The notes beneath the pieces are model-generated. The model was given only the letters and a program-made list of their open reading frames with translations, searched no databases and was not told where the DNA came from. A program made the position numbers and the translations under genes. Shown here piece by piece: positions 42,512 through 45,901 of a DNA stretch of 45,901 bases. The stretch's first letter is position 1. The number at the start of each line of letters is the position of its first letter. The stretch spans positions 1 through 45,901 of the forward strand of contig JAHFEW010000029.1 of assembly GCA_023248215.1 (NCBI GenBank), in the 5' to 3' direction. The DNA comes from Nitrospira sp. GTDB taxonomy: Bacteria; Nitrospirota; Nitrospiria; Nitrospirales; Nitrospiraceae.

Positions 42512-43611
42512 GCCGAGACACTCTTGGCACGGCTTCGTTCCAACAATCCCACCATGAGCAGGGGCCAGACCAGCGTGGCATCGCTGAGGACTTCGGCGAA
42601 ACGCCCACCCTCGGCCGGCGGCACGAACTTGCCCCATGAGATACCTTCTTGATAGGTGCACCCGCTCAACCCTCCCCAGTAGTCTGGTTCGGGACAGATC
42701 CGGACTCCGTAGTGGAAGCGTGGCGGTTGCACGTTGAGCCCCAGACGCGTGTTGCTGATCTCAATGTAGGGCGCCACCTGTTGGGCCCAATTGCGAGGAA
42801 CTCCGCCGCCGATGGTGAAAATGCCGAGCCGCTTGGAGCCCAGTATTTCTTCCGCATAATGATTGAGATCGAGATAGGGATTAAAGACCGGACAAGTCTG
42901 GTGCAGGGCACGCAACACCGCGAGATCTCCGCCCTCCTTGGATTGACTGCGAGCCCGATCGATATGCTTGCTCATAGCCCATGTGCCCACATCGAGTCCC
43001 ATCTCGGAATCAGTGAACGCGGGAATATAGACCGGCACGTTCTTCAGATAGGCACTCTTGAGAATGCCGGGGCCTTCAAACTCCTCCGTCAGCGTCTTGC
43101 CCAGTTCGCGGGTCAAGAGATGCGAGGACAAGGGCTGATCGCTGTTGATGCGTTTCAAGGTCAATGAGACGACATGCTCGACATAGTTGAGATTCGACTC
43201 CATTTCGAGGGTGTCGTAGACGCGATTGTAGCCCTTCCGAAACAACTCTTCGTCGCTATGGGACGCCTCATGACGGTAGTGGAGTTTACCCACCGATTCA
43301 CTCAACCCATGCGCGACCAGCGCGCCGGTTGAGACGATCGCGTGCACCATGCCGCGATCGATCATCGTGCTGATGATCTTGCCCATTTTGGCGATAGTCA
43401 TGGCGCCGGAGAGCGTCAGCACGACCTTGCAGTCAGGATCGTCGATCATCGCGGCGAGCGTTTCATAGGCCTCGCCGAGCCGCCGCCCGCCGAACGCCGT
43501 CTTCCGCATCGCCTCCAGCAGTTCCGAAAAAGAATGAATCTTCTCGGGGTCGAGAGGCTCAAGGGCCTCCAAGCCATCCGTGGCACCGTCGTGAAACTCC
43601 CGTCCCGCCAT
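42508..43611 (-). CDS. Deoxyhypusine synthase homologue, probably a polyamine (homospermidine-type) synthase
   Basis: 367 residues. The NAD-binding STGAxVxH region (about 95-105), TDSEMG, the GGGVPRNWA loop and the catalytic lysine K328 in GISWGKF are all at the expected places. Bacteria lack eIF5A, so it cannot make hypusine; known bacterial homologues use putrescine or agmatine as acceptor. In the loop where the eukaryotic enzyme has the spermidine-binding His, this protein has Asn (PRNW), fitting an altered substrate. Expressed from the promoter at 43658-43687 with SD GGGAGG nine bases before the ATG. First gene of the cluster that also holds arginine decarboxylase and agmatinase. Confidence 0.85.
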   Translation of the reverse strand: MAGREFHDGATDGLEALEPLDPEKIHSFSELLEAMRKTAFGGRRLGEAYETLAAMIDDPDCKVVLTLSGAMTIAKMGKIISTMIDRGMVHAIVSTGALVAHGLSESVGKLHYRHEASHSDEELFRKGYNRVYDTLEMESNLNYVEHVVSLTLKRINSDQPLSSHLLTRELGKTLTEEFEGPGILKSAYLKNVPVYIPAFTDSEMGLDVGTWAMSKHIDRARSQSKEGGDLAVLRALHQTCPVFNPYLDLNHYAEEILGSKRLGIFTIGGGVPRNWAQQVAPYIEISNTRLGLNVQPPRFHYGVRICPEPDYWGGLSGCTYQEGISWGKFVPPAEGGRFAEVLSDATLVWPLLMVGLLERSRAKSVSA

Positions 43612-43657
43612 GATGAAAACCTCCCGAAAAAATCAACCTTCCGACTGGGCAGCTCAT

Positions 43658-43687
43658 TTTATACACAACCGACCGTCGCGGGGTCAA
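43658..43687 (-). promoter_or_regulatory. Sigma-70 promoter of the deoxyhypusine-synthase-homologue operon
   Basis: On the minus strand TTGACC (43682-43687), 18-base spacer, TATAAA (43658-43663): five of six at both boxes. The start of transcription would be near 43651, about 40 bases before the ATG at 43611. Confidence 0.6.
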
Positions 43688-43832
43688 TTCAAGCCCGAGA
43701 GGCCGCCGCGACAAAACCCGTTGTTCGTGAGACCTCGCACGTCGCGAGTGCCCTCCGCAGCCCCTTCACCCCATGATGAACACTCTGCATGGACGGGACG
43801 CGCCGGAGGAAAAACCGGATGAAAGAAATCCG

Positions 43833-44585
43833 TCAGCTTCGAATACCGCTGACAAGCGTGAGTACCATGGCAGTGACATACATAAGGCTGATGCCGACGA
43901 ACATGCCCACGGCCATCTGCAAACGACGCGTCGCCGTGTAGGACATGGCCGTGAGCGAAAGAACCACATAGAGCAGCGAGCCGGCCGCCAGCGCGTAAAA
44001 GCAGATGGAGAAGTAGGGGGATACTCCCTGCCCGCTGAGAAAGGTCCCGACGCAGGTGGGACCGCCGGCAATGAGTCCTAGCAGAAACACATCACGCCAC
44101 GACATCGGCGTTTTTCCGGCAGCGCCCACGATGCCGAATCCTTCGGTGCCGTTGTGGAGGCCAAAGCCGGCCACCAGCAACATACTAAGTGTCCACTGCC
44201 CGCTTGCGTAACTGGCACCAATCGCGAGCCCTTCTCCGAGATTGTGCAACCCCATCCCCACCGCAATCATATAGGGCAGCGACAACACCCGATTTCCTGA
44301 GCGACCTCCGAACAGATGGCTGGATTCCAACGCGACCAAACCGACCAAACTCACGCCGAGGCTGCCTAAAAACAGTATCCACGAGAGTCCATCACGCGCG
44401 CCCGTCAGTTCGACGGCCTCGTGCATCAGATCAAAAAAGAGGTACACCAATACGCCGGTCGCCACACCAATGAGCAGGCCCTCCCAGGTACGCGGCAGCA
44501 CCTTGCCGAGGAACAATGCCGCAAGAATCCCGAGATAGACCGGAGCGACACCGGCCATTGCGCCCAGTCCAACCAACTCCAACAT
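43833..44585 (-). CDS. ZIP-family divalent metal transporter
   Basis: 250-residue membrane protein with about eight helices. The two metal-binding helices show the ZIP signatures GLHNLGEGLAIGASYASG and GFGLHNGTEGFGIVG (H-N-x-x-E-G twice). Such proteins import zinc, iron or manganese by a channel-like mechanism; the metal is not decided by sequence. Length and topology match the ZupT/GufA-like branch. No SD before the ATG at 44585. Upstream are two gene remnants. Confidence 0.88.
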   Translation of the reverse strand: MLELVGLGAMAGVAPVYLGILAALFLGKVLPRTWEGLLIGVATGVLVYLFFDLMHEAVELTGARDGLSWILFLGSLGVSLVGLVALESSHLFGGRSGNRVLSLPYMIAVGMGLHNLGEGLAIGASYASGQWTLSMLLVAGFGLHNGTEGFGIVGAAGKTPMSWRDVFLLGLIAGGPTCVGTFLSGQGVSPYFSICFYALAAGSLLYVVLSLTAMSYTATRRLQMAVGMFVGISLMYVTAMVLTLVSGIRS

Positions 44586-44597
44586 GCAAGAGTTCTA

Positions 44598-44813
44598 TCA
44601 GAACGACCGGCGGGGAAGAAAGATCATTGTGAGGCATTCCGCGCCCGCAACAGGTAGCATGACCCCAAGGATCAGGCTAGAGAGATATTCCGTCGCCGGC
44701 TGAAGTCCCTGCTCACCGTCGGAGGCGACATCCACCGCATAACGTTCTTCGGTGAGCCCTTTGCGGACGAACTGGGCCAGAGCCCAGTCGTCCTCGGTCA
44801 CAGGAATTCGCAT
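44598..44813 (-). pseudogene. Truncated response-regulator remnant
   Basis: 71 codons. The first about 50 (MRIPVTEDDWALAQFVRKGLTEERYAVDVASDGEQGL) are recognisable as the start of an OmpR-type receiver domain, but the acceptor-aspartate position reads LILGVMLP (Asp to Gly) and the reading frame leaves the family soon after, ending in a random tail. No receiver C-terminal half or DNA-binding domain remains. The frame extends upstream to 44969 without family similarity. Confidence 0.65.
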
Positions 44814-44965
44814 ATGAGCGGGGCTCGATACTCCGACGCAGGACTGTTCCCGGCACCGCGACGAGATCGTCATACGGGCGCCGAAAGTCCGGTCCATCAT
44901 CATACAGGGCTCGATCGTAAGGCCATGCCCCCAGAGATCGAACAGGCGAAACCGGCATGAGGGCA

Positions 44966-45610
44966 TCACAGGTGACTCTCCGCGCCTTGGAGAGAATAGA
45001 CAGGCCGAACCGGCCGTCGACGCTCGACTGTCGCCGTCACAATCCGCTCGTATACCGCCGTGTAGGCCATCGCGGTCTCGACGAGAGGGTCCAGCGTCTC
45101 CGCGAATGACCCATCCTGCTGCGGTGGAAGGTGCCAGGGGATGACGGCCTGCCAGTTGAGTTCAGGGCATAGCCGGACCTGCTCCGCTGACGTCGCCACC
45201 AGGGCCAGTTCCTTGAACTCCCGATACAGCTTGACGACCTCAGGCGCATCCAACGGGCCATACACCGTCGCCACAATGGGGAGCGGACTACGGCGCATCA
45301 ACGGAAACGCGGTGAACCCGGCATGCACATGGATGAGGTCGAAGGGAGAGGCCGTGGAGAATGCCTTCTCAAGCGCGAGAAACGTCAGCCCCTCCGAGAG
45401 GTGACGTTTGGGGGCTGGATAGTGCCGGAGCGCCAGCGGGGCGACCGAAACCAGCGTGCCCGACACCCTACTGTCTCCGCTCGCGAATACCGTGACATCA
45501 TGACCGAATCGGGTCAGGCCCCTCGTCAAGAACGCGACGTTGCGTGCTTCCGGACCTCCGCGCTCAATCGACACCTCTTCAAAAAACGGGCTGACATGGG
45601 CAATGCGCAT
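44966..45610 (-). pseudogene. GT4-type glycosyltransferase with large internal deletion
   Basis: 214 codons. The first about 155 residues match the N-terminal donor/acceptor domain of a GT-B (GT4) glycosyltransferase (MRIAHVSPFFEEV, GGPEARNVAFLTRGLTRFGHDVTVFASGDS, HVHAGFTAFPL, VYGPLDAPEVVKLYREF, ELNWQAV). It then jumps straight to what looks like the family's last helix (FAETLDPLVETAMAYTAVYERIV), without the sugar-nucleotide-binding half (no ExxxxG/PEPFGL region, about 180 residues missing). The frame is kept, so a shortened protein could be made, but catalysis is not expected. SD AAGGATG precedes the ATG. Confidence 0.65.
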
Positions 45611-45901
45611 AACATCCTTCCTTTTCTTGTTCGTCGATCACCCGGATCATTCCATTGCTCAGGGCAAGGTCGTCTCCTCACTGCGCGATCTCGATCAGTA
45701 CCGTGGCCACAGGGGCCCACCTCGGCCAAATTGATCGAGTCAGGCCGCCACCGAAGCAATGACGGATGTGGTTGAGGCTCCCTGTGCGCCATCTGCCGGT
45801 TCGCACAACCGTACAGGCATGCAGGGCAGAAAAACCGGCCCCTCACTGCATGAGGAGGATGGTACGTCGGCAACATGAAAATTCGCTGAAGAATGCATGA
45901 A
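45611..45901. other. Right-edge intergenic sequence
   Basis: 291 bases upstream of the glycosyltransferase remnant. A 116-codon frame on the minus strand has no SD or protein character. Nothing recognised. Confidence 0.5.

Noticed and set aside
42508-43611. True deoxyhypusine synthase acting on eIF5A
   Set aside because: Bacteria have no eIF5A substrate; the gene sits with polyamine-synthesis genes and a spermidine-contact residue is changed.
1-45901. tRNA or rRNA genes, CRISPR arrays, transposases, prophage or integration sites
   Set aside because: Looked for T-arm motifs, regularly spaced repeats and mobile-element proteins while reading; none was convincing. A covariance-model scan would be decisive for tRNAs.

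Overview
The window is chromosomal DNA, apparently from a chemolithoautotrophic bacterium and most likely Nitrospira (phylum Nitrospirota). The indications are a high-GC genome, a DabA/DabB bicarbonate-uptake operon with a PII-like partner, a Thermus-type isocitrate dehydrogenase, a pyruvoyl-type arginine decarboxylase plus a bacterial deoxyhypusine-synthase homologue, and an intergenic repeat of a style I associate with Nitrospira genomes. The genus call rests on recognition, not on a search. No rRNA, tRNA, CRISPR array, transposase or phage gene was seen.

Layout. 1-4103 (minus): pyruvate dehydrogenase operon pdhA-pdhB-pdhC, translationally coupled to lipA, which runs off the left edge. 4530-9794 (plus): dabB-dabA-PII-like operon for dissolved inorganic carbon uptake, preceded by a perfect 19-nt palindrome. 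9921-13287 (plus): a GAF/PAS histidine kinase and an NtrC-type regulator. 13288-15303: a decayed stretch with structured intergenic DNA, a 34-codon exported-peptide ORF, a broken larB and a single-domain response regulator. 15304-17508 (plus): a split isocitrate dehydrogenase (catalytic subunit plus a free-standing Thermus-type C-terminal domain) and two small genes. 17614-21707 (minus): an exported protein, maf, dus and an MNIO/DUF692 fusion. 21869-25483 (plus): CBS-PilZ protein, LOG-family protein, DHH phosphoesterase, rhomboid protease. 25503-29330 (minus): a hybrid kinase with a degenerate receiver, purK and purE. 29506-37128 (plus): an HlyD-type adaptor, a TolC-type outer membrane protein, two tandem ABC-exporter-like proteins with wrecked ATP sites, and an orphan four-helix-bundle sensor. 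37145-37855 (minus): an RluF-like pseudouridine synthase. 37942-38340: an inverted-repeat-bounded intergenic element. 38341-43611 (minus): a polyamine-centred cluster (speB-like agmatinase, pyruvoyl arginine decarboxylase, aldehyde dehydrogenase, small zinc-ribbon protein, DsbA-like protein, deoxyhypusine-synthase homologue). 43833-45610 (minus): a ZIP metal transporter followed upstream by remnants of a response regulator and a glycosyltransferase.

The most unusual items are (1) the type-I-secretion-like cassette whose two ABC proteins have both lost nearly every ATPase motif while keeping the overall fold; (2) the isocitrate dehydrogenase split into a catalytic enzyme and a separate 116-residue C-terminal-domain protein; (3) a 287-bp inverted-repeat element containing two diverged copies of a hairpin with a compensatory base-pair change; and (4) an MNIO/DUF692 enzyme with a long unassigned C-terminal extension. 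Several neighbouring genes (larB, a response regulator, a glycosyltransferase) are decaying, so parts of the window are in flux.
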